Shown here one piece after another: positions 39,901 through 42,390 of a DNA stretch of 64,000 nt. This stretch comes from Harmothoe impar. Taxonomy: Eukaryota; Annelida; Polychaeta; Phyllodocida; Polynoidae. The notes under the pieces are model-generated. The model saw only the letters and a program-made list of their open reading frames with translations. It did not search any database and had not been told where the DNA came from. Location: NCBI GenBank assembly GCA_947462335.1, contig OX381720.1:64997946-65061945 (forward strand), in the 5' to 3' direction. Each line of letters opens with the position of its first letter. Positions within the stretch are counted from its first letter, which is position 1. The translations under genes were made by a program, and so were the position numbers.

Positions 39901-41855
39901 AATTTGGTTACTTGGTTGGGTTTTATGGTTATGCATATCAATATGTGTATTATATTGGATCAACCTGCGTTAATACTCTATACATAGGAGGACTACCAGG
40001 ACGTGTAGACCACCATACAGACCCTACACCCCCCCCCCCCAGTACCCCCTGTATACCTGTATGTGTGTTAACTATACCCTATATCTGTATGTGTTAATGC
40101 TGTACATACCCACACACAGGAGGACTACCAGGACGTGTACACCACCATACAGACCCTGCAGGAGGAGCAGGACGGCCTGCTGTACCGCCTGGAGGAGCTG
40201 GAGTTGGCGGGGCGCAGCACCGAGGCCGACAAACTCAAGCGGAAGCTGGACAGCATGAAGGGGCACCTGGCCGACAAGAAGGCGGAGCGCAACGACAGGT
40301 GGGCTGACGGAGGGAATAAACCAAATATTAAGGCGAAATCCTGGCATCTCAAATCAGCATATAAACCCCTTGAGACTTCTTGTAGGTCATTTACAATATA
40401 TTCAATGCTCAACCCAAATATGGAAGTGATTGACCAAGCCATAGCAATACTACAGCCTTCCATAGAAAGGGCATCTTTACATTGAAAATGACATAGGTCT
40501 GTCCTAATGACATGACATTTATTCAGAAAGATCTATGGACTCCTCACCAGATTTAGTCATAGGCTGGGGACATATCCATACTGTGATATGTCAAGATATC
40601 AGAGTTGGTTATCAATATAATTTCTATGATAACTTAGGAATTGAATAACCAACATATCATCCAAATGGAACATTCTATACTATAGTTATGAACCATTGGC
40701 TATGTCATCAATAGGGTCAGTGAGTTTCCAAAGGATCTCCACAGGGTCCCACCACTTGTTTCCCTGAATTATCCTTAAGATATCTGGATATTATCTAAAT
40801 TGAGGGCAATGGTCAGGTTAATTTGAAAAAATAGTTTTTTTTAAATCTAGGTGTTTGAGATCACATAAACAGTCTTTGCGAAAAACATGCAGGACAGTAG
40901 GAATGTCCTTCTAAAATGCTGCCGGTCCAGCAGACTTGTTGGGCTTTTCTGAACTAGAAGAATTCAGTTGGGCATCTAAAGCGAAATATGTATGATCAGT
41001 ATACTGTGTAAACTATAGATCTATCGTAATTTGGGAATAAATGATTACAAATAAATTGTATTTTTTATGGACAAAACTATTCTATAATAAAAATGCAGAA
41101 ATCATCAGATATGTGGCTATCCCGTCCTCCAAAAAAGTAACGAGTCCTGCAACATTGAAAATTTGCAAGACCTAATGTCCTGTTGGATGAAAATGTTTTC
41201 GTGAAGATTGCATAAAACCAGACACAGTCCAAAAAAGTTCACGCTTGACATTTATTTCCATTTTTCTCCAAGCAGTTTGTTGGTAAAATTAAAGTGGAAA
41301 TGAGCGTAAATATCAGCGTTTTGACTCATCAACACATCATCATCAGCGAAAGAGATTTTCCATTTCCTGAGAATGTTTAAAGTCTAGAAATACAAATGTA
41401 TGTATTACCATGGCAACAGGAGGTAAACATAAAATTAGCTAGATTTTGGGCTGTTTGAGATAGTTTTCTTTGTTTAGATCCATCTCTGACAGCGTGTTGA
41501 GATATGTCTCTGACACAGCGTGTTGAGATACGTCTCTGACAGCGTGTTGAGAAATGTCTCTGACAGCGTGTTGAGATACGTCTCTGACAGCGTGTTGAGA
41601 TACGTCTCTGACAGCGTGTTGAGATACGTCTCTGACAGCGTGTTGAGAAATGTCTCTGACAGCGTGTTGAGATACGTCTCTGACACAGCGTGTTGAGATA
41701 CGCCTCTGACAGCGTGTTGAGATACGTCTCTGACACAGCATTGAAACCTCTTTCTGACCATAACCTTGGCCAAACTTGTAAAACTGATGCCAATCTCCTC
41801 GTCTTTCAGAATCAAGAAGAAGAAGAAGCTGGTGTCCAAACAGAAGTCTCGGTGA
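6887..41855 (+). CDS. Phospholipase C gamma, 3' 26 coding exons (gene span)
   Basis: PLC-gamma hydrolyses PIP2 to IP3 and diacylglycerol at the plasma membrane downstream of tyrosine kinases. Twenty-six exons (listed separately) join with consistent phases into 3000 nt, 999 residues plus TGA. Order by residue: EF-hand tail 1-55, PLC-X 55-200, N-half of split PH 225-265, nSH2 270-372, cSH2 383-480, linker 484-505, SH3 506-565, C-half of split PH 575-640, PLC-Y 650-770, C2 790-915, coiled coil 926-985, lysine-rich tail. Catalytic motifs are present: SSHNT and IYHGRT (the two active-site histidines of the family), CIELDCWDG and SIENHC (calcium ligands). The array PH/SH2/SH2/SH3/PH between X and Y is unique to the gamma class. 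The 5' exons (N-terminal PH, EF hands) are outside the window. A LINE and many exon-edge duplications interrupt the introns. Span coordinates include introns. Confidence 0.95.
7212..7327 (+). CDS. PLCG exon B: start of PLC-X
   Basis: Acceptor tgatttcag, donor gtaagt, ends in phase 2. Encodes [12 protein letters not shown]...[13 protein letters not shown], with the first catalytic histidine (human PLCG1 H335 equivalent) in SSHNT. The split T codon is completed by the next exon. Confidence 0.95.
7528..8267. repeat. 52-bp acceptor-spanning array (exon C copies)
   Basis: Ten 52-bp copies start at 7748, 7800, 7852, 7904, 7956, 8008, 8060, 8112, 8164 and 8216, and the genuine exon begins as the eleventh at 8268. 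Each unit is the first ~19 nt of the exon (ctacctgaccggtgaccagt), then a short spacer with atgtattcactatg, then tttgctgttacag, i.e. a 3' splice site. A degenerate earlier copy lies at about 7528. In most copies cca|gtgagt creates a 5' splice site 18 nt after the acceptor. Confidence 0.95.
8268..8353 (+). CDS. PLCG exon C: PLC-X, YLTGDQF
   Basis: Acceptor gctgttacag, donor gtaagt. Encodes (T)[20 protein letters not shown]...KCIE, directly following SSHN. It is the only one of the tandem copies that continues past GDQ into conserved PLC-X sequence, so it is the functional exon. Flanked on both sides by minisatellites containing its own edges. Confidence 0.96.
8354..9510. repeat. 56-bp donor-spanning array
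   Basis: About twenty units of roughly 56 bp: tatgacaccaagtgtacag, aacctcacctatactgtact, gtcctcccacacaccag. The segment aagtgtatagaac plus following ctaagtcacc or ctcacc copies the exon C end (aagtgtatagaac|gtaagtcacc). The first g of the donor has become c in the array copies, so GT is lost in nearly all of them. Some units carry an extra tgtac. Confidence 0.93.
9511..9912. other. Intron remainder, nothing recognised
   Basis: Unique AT-rich intron sequence with partial relics of the preceding array (catgccggtatcatcttggtgtg near 9565). No exon, RNA or mobile element seen. It ends in a ttgttgttaac-rich tract before the acceptor. Confidence 0.6.
9913..10030 (+). CDS. PLCG exon D: PLC-X catalytic core
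   Basis: Acceptor gttgacag, donor gtaagt. Encodes (L)[20 protein letters not shown]...HAWDVSE. It contains the calcium-binding CIELDCWDG motif (with exon C) and the second catalytic histidine in IYHGRT (human H380 equivalent). Confidence 0.97.
10471..10510 (+). pseudogene. Relic copy of the start of PLCG exon E
   Basis: ttcaccttgcag followed by cttcccggtgatcctgtcta and tagagaaccactgtgctgta repeats the acceptor and the first ~40 nt of the exon at 10830 with few changes, then diverges into a TAA. It is 359 bp upstream of the true exon. If spliced in, it would hit the stop; it has no matching donor. Confidence 0.85.
10830..10998 (+). CDS. PLCG exon E: PLC-X end
   Basis: Acceptor accttgcag, donor gtcagt, ends phase 0. 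Encodes [16 protein letters not shown]...[14 protein letters not shown], the conserved end of PLC-X with the E of SIENHC, a calcium ligand in the family. Confidence 0.97.
10999..11235. repeat. Short tandem repeat from exon E donor
   Basis: Imperfect repeats of gaaggtcattgttaaggtca with cactagaaggtc. The first unit overlaps the exon end ctgaag|gtcagt, so the repeat again appears to be seeded at a 5' splice site. Confidence 0.8.
11236..11840. other. Intron, nothing recognised
   Basis: Single-copy AT-rich sequence without exon-like or repeat structure that I can support. Confidence 0.5.
11841..11965. repeat. (ctatat)n / (TA)n microsatellite
   Basis: tatctctatatctatat changes into ctatttctatttctctct, then about 45 bp of pure TA. 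It borders the left end of the inverted-repeat element. Confidence 0.95.
11966..12858. mobile_element. MITE-like element, TIR CCCAGCACGCAA
   Basis: Left end cccagcacgcaa (11966-11977) is matched by its reverse complement ttgcgtgctggg (12847-12858). The subterminal zones are filled with palindromic ccaacgttgg/gacgttggc motifs in both orientations (for example near 12670, 12707, 12736, 12785). The centre, about 12190-12640, is unique and non-coding. It is flanked by TA-rich sequence on both sides, suggesting insertion in the microsatellite. A similarly built element lies at 57212-58065. Confidence 0.8.
13029..13080 (+). CDS. PLCG exon F: X-Y linker start
   Basis: Acceptor cattgcag, donor gtgagt, ends phase 1. 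Encodes [17 protein letters not shown], aligning with the HKKLAEG... segment that follows PLC-X in PLC-gamma. Confidence 0.92.
13259..13338. repeat. Intronic inverted repeat (hairpin)
   Basis: Arms catatgcgacatggcgtgg/aaaaagggacgttagtg and cactaaagtccc/ttttttttgcatatcatgcc are roughly 75 percent complementary around a short loop. No conserved RNA family recognised. Confidence 0.5.
13420..13487 (+). CDS. PLCG exon G: split PH, N half
   Basis: Acceptor gtgtttcag, donor gtgtgt, ends phase 0. Encodes (V)[30 protein letters not shown] matches the first strand of the split PH domain (human GILYLEDPV). Confidence 0.95.
13488..15095. repeat. 30-bp minisatellite with cctacag
   Basis: Some fifty units of agtaggcagcagtaactc plus ttatacctacag, with occasional short units that lack the agtaggc part. 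Because 30 bp is a multiple of three, long frames encoding GSSNSYTYR repeats stay open; they lack any other protein feature and are not taken as genes. Each unit ends in an acceptor-like cctacag. Confidence 0.95.
15096..15375. repeat. 40-bp acceptor-spanning array (exon H copies)
   Basis: Seven exact-period copies at 15096, 15136, 15176, 15216, 15256, 15296 and 15336, with the true exon as the eighth at 15376. Each is atctggaagccgtactactt plus tgttgtgtgtacttatacag: exon start plus its 3' splice site. In copies 15176, 15256 and 15296 the preceding tacag is tacaa, so the AG is destroyed. The array begins flush at the end of the 30-bp minisatellite. Confidence 0.95.
15376..15471 (+). CDS. PLCG exon H: split PH, N half
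   Basis: Acceptor acttatacag, donor gtaagg, 32 codons in phase 0. Encodes [20 protein letters not shown]...EDADD, matching human EWYPHYFVLTSSKIYYSEET and the acidic stretch before nSH2. Confidence 0.96.
15764..15812 (+). pseudogene. Relic copy of the start of PLCG exon I
   Basis: cttcctccag then gagaatgagccgctaaccgc and ccagtgctggttccacagcg repeats the acceptor and about 47 nt of the exon at 15944, as far as gacgtgtcac. It is followed by agaactgctgtacacag, itself a copy of upstream intron sequence (about 15682). So the duplicated block included intron, splice site and exon. Confidence 0.9.
15944..16098 (+). CDS. PLCG exon I: nSH2 first part
   Basis: Acceptor accctacag, donor gtaagt, ends phase 2. 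Encodes [16 protein letters not shown]...[20 protein letters not shown](W). FLVR carries the phosphotyrosine-binding arginine. A competing acceptor, cttacctacag, lies at 15907 just upstream, in front of gaggagtgt. Confidence 0.96.
16105..17165. repeat. Minisatellite of tacatatactgtacatat type
   Basis: Variable units built from gtacatatactgtacatata and tactgcacatacactg. Long open frames on both strands (up to about 357 codons) encode only YMYSICTSV or HILYIYC-like repeats and are artefacts of the repeat. It fills the intron between the two nSH2 exons. Confidence 0.95.
17173..17373 (+). CDS. PLCG exon J: nSH2 second part
   Basis: Acceptor gtctacag, donor gtaagt, phase 1 to 2. Encodes [18 protein letters not shown]...[17 protein letters not shown], then the inter-SH2 linker up to GGFDKSE. 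Aligns with human WRNGKVQHCRI...DLITHYQQVPL. Confidence 0.97.
17443..17482 (+). pseudogene. Relic copy of the end of PLCG exon J
   Basis: ccggggaaacccatcacctc then actgagaggcttcgacaagg and gtgagt is a diverged copy of the last ~40 nt of the exon (ggggaaacccatcacctccc) with its own donor. It lies 70 bp after the true donor. Confidence 0.85.
17659..17689 (+). pseudogene. Relic copy of the start of PLCG exon K
   Basis: gtttccag then gtggtactatgagaagaagt and cacgtgaggg repeats the acceptor and first ~31 nt of the exon at 27850. Between the two copies lie the minisatellite and the LINE. The copy sits immediately before the array, which suggests that the array arose within a duplicated exon-intron block. 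Confidence 0.88.
17684..18219. repeat. gtgggtgtgttatgt minisatellite, left part
   Basis: First gtgtgggtgcgttatgt units of about 15 bp, then 32-bp units tgtgtctgtatgtgggtggg plus ttatgtgctcta. The same array resumes at 26733 on the far side of the LINE. Confidence 0.95.
18740..21610 (-). CDS. LINE ORF2: AP endonuclease-reverse transcriptase
   Basis: 956 residues from ATG. The N-terminal third is an APE-type endonuclease: [48 protein letters not shown] and [10 protein letters not shown] give the Asn, Glu, Asp/Asn and His catalytic set. The middle is reverse transcriptase: [44 protein letters not shown] (first Asp), [20 protein letters not shown] and ILYADDAV (catalytic YADD). The C-terminal region has conserved [14 protein letters not shown] and [10 protein letters not shown] thumb/tail elements typical of Jockey/CR1-group LINEs. 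It nicks the target and primes cDNA synthesis. No internal stop, so it may be recently active. Confidence 0.97.
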   Translation of the reverse strand: MCIAIYEGMTPTMGMEYNDLQNLKGLRILCHNVCSLTDKKQVDYNRMLTLCDIGVVIESWYEPGDPDTKLDVHGYSFVRLDRRPFIDKRGGGIIVYLKEGIEYQQDVQLTLVTASYELLTVDFLIQGKKYKLIAVYKDPKIHPKLLYDKIADIIDNTEGNCDLIIIGDFNVNYTIANRKTFKIDEFCKHRKLTQVIKCNTRVKPTSKTCIDHIYTNSKIVKHTGTLNINYSDHYPIYMVLKKERNIIIKKTVQARSYKNLNMEDVYRRYLNADWSGFLPNASPDVLWKILHTNINKSLLSAPIRKMTVPMHKQEWLTPLVQNKMRERDKSFSKARHTHNINDWLRAHLKRNAVEAEIFRTKKNIVSILLRNKKNPEDFWKAIRKILPNKNSQKIICLKDNDTNLDIPSEKIADYINNYFSTIGETLAGKHPPVDTPPMANDNENDESLVAIPFTCSDIVDIIKCIDQTKSSNIKNIKTKVLCAIFTKYPENLTLIYNVCLKSSSFPQSWKVATVCPIPNKPNSKKVTDLRPISLLPLPGKIFEKLMAKRFRSFLTRHNLLNLNQHGFRPKHSTTSATTSYLRYIYNNINNDTNTHSLFLDYSKAFDTVSHPLLLNKLKNIGLNSATCNWFKSYLTNRNQKVIANDKLSQLKCVRYGVPQGSILGPILFTLYINDLPKCAPQCNTILYADDAVISSTDINCLIDSVDNISKWCASNLLTINKDKTKWMSVGLHDPPIVSPKIDNITIERVIEFKYLGILIDANLNFKKHEDNVYFNVVNKVHQFADIRKYLDVADAVRLYKTTILPIVDYIDIVWDKHTVAFSARFQSQQNKALRIAHKVRLEPHPRLNTIQLHKESNCRSLHDRRDIHLLLYAFKIQLLENTIKINNRETRYNEGLRYIQTFSRNPVVYNSFHHRAIRNWNKLKKDYTLEKNFSNYCKMIKRGHPACYILNPGVKY
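21930..22110. repeat. Three gaaaactcca repeats in LINE spacer
   Basis: ggtagaaaactccaactcag, ggtggaaaactccatactca and ggtggaaaactccaaactca occur at about 21955, 22038 and 22095, spaced by 57-83 bp upstream of ORF2. The role is unknown; they lie in the LINE inter-ORF region. Confidence 0.7.
22205..23898. mobile_element. Nested non-autonomous inverted-repeat element
   Basis: gggtcaagccgctgacttat at 22205, continuing through gtaggt to 22230, is perfectly repeated in reverse complement at 23873-23898 (26 bp). ATAT flanks both ends, which could be a target duplication. The interior is AT-rich without a credible gene. It sits between the SGNH ORF and ORF2 of the LINE. Confidence 0.75.
22393..23333. 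repeat. Interspersed 18-mer gttactccgtgcttttaa, both orientations
   Basis: Copies at 22393 (+), 22751 (-, one base short), 22772 (+), 22941 (+), 23104 (-), 23130 (-) and 23317 (+, one mismatch). The pair at 22751-22789 faces head to head and forms a near-perfect palindrome. The copies are dispersed, not tandem, in otherwise unique sequence. Confidence 0.85.
23944..24597 (-). CDS. LINE-encoded SGNH/GDSL hydrolase-like protein
   Basis: 217 residues from ATG. Starts [18 protein letters not shown], with the nucleophile-Ser block I (SDSRG). Block III is FFGGICD in place of GxND. A late His-containing [16 protein letters not shown] fits block V, although the exact DxxH spacing is not obvious. Esterase domains are known in CR1-like LINEs, usually in ORF1; here the frame is a separate ORF between ORF1 and ORF2. 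The role in retrotransposition is not established. An alternative is a degenerate, non-catalytic SGNH fold. Confidence 0.75.
   Translation of the reverse strand: MKILIVSDSRGRQLDSLLDHNNQDGITYMVVPYDSQGLNSLAHKAILLSRTSAPDMILFFGGICDVTQRNPITKITTLKWEDKGIIYDNYATVMNTVFYLIRNSPITAHCKVLFAPVVGVDLNRWNHIRSESFHPQQRMLNESIVKINSLITSFNESNHMITPWILQTCHESKGRNRWSHHYNGLAEGCHFDDDSLQFVADEIHRVMKLNKTRASVY
24738..25133 (-). CDS. LINE Pro/Gln-rich frame downstream of ORF1
   Basis: An open frame of about 126 codons with no ATG start (nearest is TTG), rich in Pro, Gln, Thr and His ([42 protein letters not shown]). It is in the -1 frame relative to ORF1 and stays open back through two C-runs, so it could be the C-terminal extension of ORF1 after a -1 shift. 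No domain recognised. Confidence 0.5.
   Translation of the reverse strand, partial: TPPPQLALATEGRTETPAPHVLTPVIVHTQAVQAVTDAMQRHSPITTIKITPTEPIQLLQGQQAINMLQAVHNVALPQHSYIEKAKHAVKGMFTPDQEQLNHTPLPQRQHRPDSAVRRQLLNTPQPPIQTV
25136..26572 (-). CDS. LINE ORF1: coiled coil, RRM-like, NADAR
   Basis: 478 codons from a GTG; the frame is open back to a stop near 26645 without ATG, so the true start is unknown. Residues 60-150 are a heptad-rich coiled coil. Residues 158-245 ([14 protein letters not shown]..., [18 protein letters not shown]) are the RRM-like region of L1/CR1 ORF1 proteins, which bind RNA. Residues 306-456 carry every NADAR landmark: [47 protein letters not shown] and [19 protein letters not shown] (YbiA family) proteins are N-glycosidases acting on riboflavin intermediates or ADP-ribosylated guanine. 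Fusion to a LINE ORF1 is unusual. It ends at a TAG beyond a C9 run. Confidence 0.88.
   Translation of the reverse strand: MFLKQILEELRTTGIATTAHRIVDTYPGLNMAGIAEGLKDLPEGVEKAVQELFNRPTTRQSAKDDELQKISTILSYLLHSVQKGFENQPDVTAIQKSVEFTQNEVEGLQKIVGELQADMAKLKVRNEELELAQRRADMAHWELKEKVVNIDQQTRNRQLLIEGVPMVEGESPITVVCDVLTQITGDFSVNDINKATRVGPKGQNPRQLLVIFRTISARDRILRAKNKLKDKDELKSVYINHDDCPEVKQQKSDVRTIMKIANRARIEVQPRGRGVLYEGKYYPHYNLGDLPPELSLENARTRTTTHFVAYHSPQSPLSNMHLCEIRSDAKTFNSVEHAVSYDKAVFAGVAPHKLRAIKDVECPFKVKALAKEIHCPAWDAREEGSIEHFNILKYEQNRYLAEILMKTEDKKLYETTICRKWGTGSSITARSLNNGQFPGRNLGGAILEKVRAEIRRNYYPHMLGLNGSPPPLPHTLKQ
26733..27832. repeat. 32-bp minisatellite, right part
   Basis: About thirty-three units of tgtgtctgtatgtgggtggg plus ttatgtgctcta, then short gtgcgttatgt units near 27625-27750. 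It is the continuation of 17684-18219. The three-frame Cys/Val/Tyr-rich ORFs (up to 382 codons) are repeat translations and not genes. Confidence 0.96.
27850..27969 (+). CDS. PLCG exon K: cSH2 first part
   Basis: Acceptor tgtttccag, donor gtgaga. Encodes (E)[19 protein letters not shown], then [20 protein letters not shown](R). FLIR supplies the phosphotyrosine-binding Arg. Matches human EWYHASLTRAQAE...DGAFLVRKRNEPNSYAISFR. Confidence 0.97.
28071..28144 (+). other. 74-nt intronic hairpin
   Basis: caagaattgtggttgttgcc pairs with gcaacaaccgtaattcttg, and aaaaatgcc with ggcattttt, leaving a minimal loop. This would be a stable, nearly continuous stem in the transcribed strand. No known RNA family recognised. 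Confidence 0.55.
28250..28690. repeat. Three ~150-bp repeats with RFX-type palindromes
   Basis: Three diverged tandem copies, each with gttgctaggcaac (28298-28310, 28451-28463, 28597-28609), aaaccaatagaaccatt and tccatattrrgggggtaggt. gttgctaggcaac is a perfect inverted repeat matching the RFX X-box consensus, and ccaat is present about 20 bp downstream in each. Confidence 0.8.
29000..29038 (+). pseudogene. Relic copy of the start of PLCG exon L
   Basis: gtggagggcaaagtgaaaca then ctgcagctttaaccatgact is a diverged copy of the first ~36 nt of the exon at 29100 (gcggagggtaaggtgaagca). It lacks an acceptor AG and runs into tgtttgtgtctg repeats. Confidence 0.8.
29100..29280 (+). CDS. PLCG exon L: cSH2 second part
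   Basis: Acceptor ttcacacag, donor gtgagt, ends phase 0. Encodes [16 protein letters not shown]...[22 protein letters not shown], matching human RAEGKIKHCRV...[12 protein letters not shown]. Confidence 0.97.
29281..30110. repeat. ~57-bp donor-spanning array
   Basis: About fourteen units: gtgagttatatagtaaccct, cacccaataacctgtatgtg, accagaacctgggaggg. The last part copies the exon L end cagaacctggtggcacgtgtcggaggg with an internal deletion, and most units keep a usable ggg|gtgagt donor. Confidence 0.93.
30111..31070. other. Intron, nothing recognised
   Basis: Single-copy intron sequence ending in a long AT-rich stretch and the acceptor cttgtttcag. No gene, RNA or mobile element seen. Confidence 0.55.
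31071..31133 (+). CDS. PLCG exon M: cSH2-SH3 regulatory linker
   Basis: 21 codons, phase 0. Encodes [21 protein letters not shown]. It occupies the position of the linker holding the activating Tyr783 of human PLCG1 (YGALYEGRNPGFYVEANP). The Tyr cluster SGYYYID is the likely phospho-site equivalent, which is inference. Confidence 0.9.
31240..31552. repeat. 35-bp minisatellite
   Basis: Nine units of acacatgcagtaataacagt plus gatagaggctgcag, differing mainly at gata/gaca. Confidence 0.96.
31670..32229. repeat. Acceptor-proximal variable repeats
   Basis: Mixed units of gtatgtgtatgttactgtgt, gccagtgtaacagtagcttt and gtgtccttatgtagca. The last unit (gtgtccttgtgtacag) is the genuine 3' splice site of the next exon, so the array again incorporates splice-site sequence. 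Confidence 0.88.
32230..32336 (+). CDS. PLCG exon N: SH3 first part
   Basis: Acceptor tgtgtacag, donor gtacgt, ends phase 2. Encodes [25 protein letters not shown]...EDS(W): the ALYDY-type motif, RT loop and acidic patch of SH3. Confidence 0.96.
32465..32604 (+). CDS. PLCG exon O: SH3 end and split PH C half
   Basis: Acceptor gtgttcag, donor gtaaga, ends phase 1. Encodes [21 protein letters not shown] (SH3 WW, P and Y ligand-binding residues), then [16 protein letters not shown], the re-entry of the split PH (human PLGDLLRGVLDVPACQI). Confidence 0.95.
32882..33033 (+). CDS. PLCG exon P: split PH C half
   Basis: Acceptor ttttttcag, donor gtaagt, ends phase 0. Encodes [20 protein letters not shown]...[22 protein letters not shown]; the [13 protein letters not shown]-terminal helix of a PH domain is clear. 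Confidence 0.95.
33034..34130. repeat. (CA)n-linked triplication of exon P end
   Basis: Three 51-nt copies of the last 17 codons of exon P lie at 33696-33746, 33865-33915 and 34020-34070, each joined by cacacatacatac repeats. The first two keep a perfect frame ([21 protein letters not shown]) and a GTAAG donor; the third is diverged. None has a clear acceptor. Between 33060 and 33600 there are also repeats of caagtccccggtt/aactgggga type. Confidence 0.92.
34237..34345 (+). CDS. PLCG exon Q: entry into PLC-Y
   Basis: Acceptor atttacag, donor gtaggt, ends phase 1. Encodes [36 protein letters not shown], matching human RRKKIALELSELVVYCRPVPFDEEK at the start of PLC-Y. Confidence 0.96.
34592..34674 (+). 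other. 83-nt intronic hairpin, pre-miRNA-like
   Basis: acatacatgcacatcatac (34592-34610) is exactly complementary to gtatgatgtgcatgtatgt (34656-34674), and pairing continues after one mismatch with ttcac/gtgat. That leaves a loop of about 35 nt. The size and stem resemble a miRNA precursor in the sense intron, but no known miRNA is recognised. Confidence 0.5.
34827..34941 (+). pseudogene. Two relic copies of the start of PLCG exon R
   Basis: 34895-34941, behind ttcttgtag, repeats the first ~46 nt of the true exon (gggggcctccgtatgagatg) through accaaggcagag. A more decayed copy lies at about 34827-34868 (ccaaccctatgagaagacg...acctcggcag). All three are followed or preceded by similar cataatactgttgtt sequence, giving a unit of about 70 bp. 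Confidence 0.85.
34971..35180 (+). CDS. PLCG exon R: PLC-Y core
   Basis: Acceptor attgttacag, donor gtcagt, phase 2 to 1. Encodes [17 protein letters not shown]...[20 protein letters not shown], then [17 protein letters not shown] and VALNFQT are the PIP2-binding hallmarks of PLC-Y. Confidence 0.98.
35388..35433 (+). CDS. PLCG exon S: PLC-Y end
   Basis: 46 nt, acceptor tgtttcag, donor gtaagt. Encodes (D)[14 protein letters not shown], matching human DKPMQMNQALFMTG. Confidence 0.94.
35600..35870. repeat. Short tandem repeat, agtcagtagtatatggacat
   Basis: About five imperfect units of gtcagtagtatatggacatg plus tcaattggtgc, with two linker variants (ttaaacagta and caggctatcac). Confidence 0.8.
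35954..36056 (+). CDS. PLCG exon T: PLC-Y to C2
   Basis: Acceptor cgtgttgtag, donor gtgagt, ends phase 0. Encodes (G)[19 protein letters not shown]...[14 protein letters not shown] closes the barrel and LSISIT starts C2 strand 1. Confidence 0.96.
36492..36612 (+). CDS. PLCG exon U: C2 domain
   Basis: Acceptor acgttgcag, donor gtaagt, ends phase 1. Encodes [40 protein letters not shown], matching human VLGARHLPKNGRG...FVEIEVAGAEYDSTKQKT. Confidence 0.96.
36613..36700. repeat. Copies of exon U donor with (GT)n
   Basis: gtgaagagtaagtgtgtgtg of the true donor is repeated at about 36648 (gtgaagagtaagtgtg after aagtgcaccagacga) and, more decayed, at about 36690 (gtgtaaagaatgagtgg). Each copy includes the exon end accactggggtgaaga. 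Confidence 0.8.
37032..37190 (+). CDS. PLCG exon V: C2 domain
   Basis: Acceptor acttgcag, donor gtgagt. Encodes (N)[21 protein letters not shown]...[24 protein letters not shown] is a C2 hallmark. Confidence 0.97.
37613..37701 (+). CDS. PLCG exon W: C2 end
   Basis: Acceptor ttgccgcag, donor gtacgt, ends phase 0. Encodes (G)[29 protein letters not shown], matching human GYRAVPLKNNYSEDLELASLLIKIDI. Confidence 0.97.
37702..38060. repeat. Donor copies and 28-bp minisatellite
   Basis: The donor ccccaag|gtacgtcggtgtata is repeated at 37751 and, as cccaag|gtatgtgat, at about 37794. It is followed by about eight units of gtagtcatgtgtgggttaga plus cctacaca. Confidence 0.88.
38078..38101 (+). CDS. 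PLCG micro-exon X
   Basis: 24 nt bounded by atatttacag and gtatgg, phase 0 on both sides, encoding SADLNHIL. The total reading frame works with or without it, so inclusion may be alternative. Inferred from splice signals and phase only. Confidence 0.5.
38102..38960. other. Intron, nothing recognised; GC-rich island
   Basis: Mostly unique. A run of C at 38521-38532 is followed by a GC-rich stretch to about 38690 without an exon that I can join in frame. Confidence 0.5.
38985..39592. repeat. 75-bp GC-rich minisatellite
   Basis: Eight units of cgggcagtacccttggtgtc, tatagcgcctgctgggaccg, gcgtctttgcagactgttac, agcgtgagctgcagg. With a period divisible by three, two forward frames stay open throughout (repeats of [20 protein letters not shown] and of [20 protein letters not shown]). 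Several units carry gtctttgcag acceptor-like sites. It is in an intron, and no evidence of translation is visible. Confidence 0.93.
39988..40026 (+). pseudogene. Relic copy of the start of PLCG exon Y
   Basis: ctatacatag then gaggactaccaggacgtgta and gaccaccatacagaccct copies the first ~39 nt of the exon at 40120. A change makes the sixth codon after the glutamate TAG, so splicing to it would truncate the protein. Confidence 0.88.
40120..40298 (+). CDS. PLCG exon Y: C-terminal coiled coil
   Basis: Acceptor cacacacag, donor gtgggc, ends phase 2. Encodes [20 protein letters not shown], then [20 protein letters not shown] and [19 protein letters not shown]. Heptad-rich coiled coil beyond C2; vertebrate PLC-gamma tails are less regular. 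Confidence 0.9.
40299..41479. other. Intron, nothing recognised
   Basis: AT-rich single-copy sequence with no exon or repeat structure that I can support. Confidence 0.5.
41480..41745. repeat. 24-bp minisatellite
   Basis: About eleven units of tgttgagatacgtctctgac plus agcg (a few have acagcg). It ends about 65 bp before the last acceptor. Confidence 0.95.
41810..41855 (+). CDS. PLCG terminal exon Z: lysine-rich tail
   Basis: Acceptor ctcgtctttcag. Encodes (R)[14 protein letters not shown] followed by TGA (41853-41855). Phase 2 from exon Y fits. The basic tail may bind acidic phospholipid, which is inference. Confidence 0.88.
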
Positions 41856-42219
41856 TGGACCTGAAGACCCCACACCCAGACTGCAGCTTCCACACACCCA
41901 GCCCCAACTCACACTCAGCGTTCAGCTTCCCCGATACACCAAGCGTTCAGACATAAACCTTCACCTTGGGTCTTGTTGAGGAGCCCCGCCACACTTATTG
42001 TAGATGCTGTGAGACACATGCCGGGTTTCACGTTCATCTGAGATTGGTGCCTGGTGCAGTCTTATACAGAGCTATGTCCACAACCATCGTAATGATGCAT
42101 GAATGCAGTTTAAAGGACAATGTAAACAGGGGAAGGGATTGGGTACAGCCTGTTACCGACCAACCTGCACCCAGTACATGTACAGGGAGCTGGGTGTCAT
42201 CTAGGAGTCACACACAGTA

Positions 42220-42390
42220 TAGGGTGCAGGTAGTGATATCTAGGTACATGGAGAGGGGGAGTTGTGTGTTAGCTCACAGTATAGGGTGCAGGTAGTGATA
42301 TCTAGGGACATGGAGAGGGGGAGGTGTGTGTTAGCTCACAGTATAGGGTGCAGGTAGTGACATGGAGAGGGGGAGGTGTGTGTTATCTAC
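42220..42390. repeat. 62-bp tandem repeat in 3' UTR
   Basis: Three units of cacagtatagggtgcaggta, gtgatatctaggtacatgga, gagggggagttgtgtgttag; the last has an internal deletion. Confidence 0.9.
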
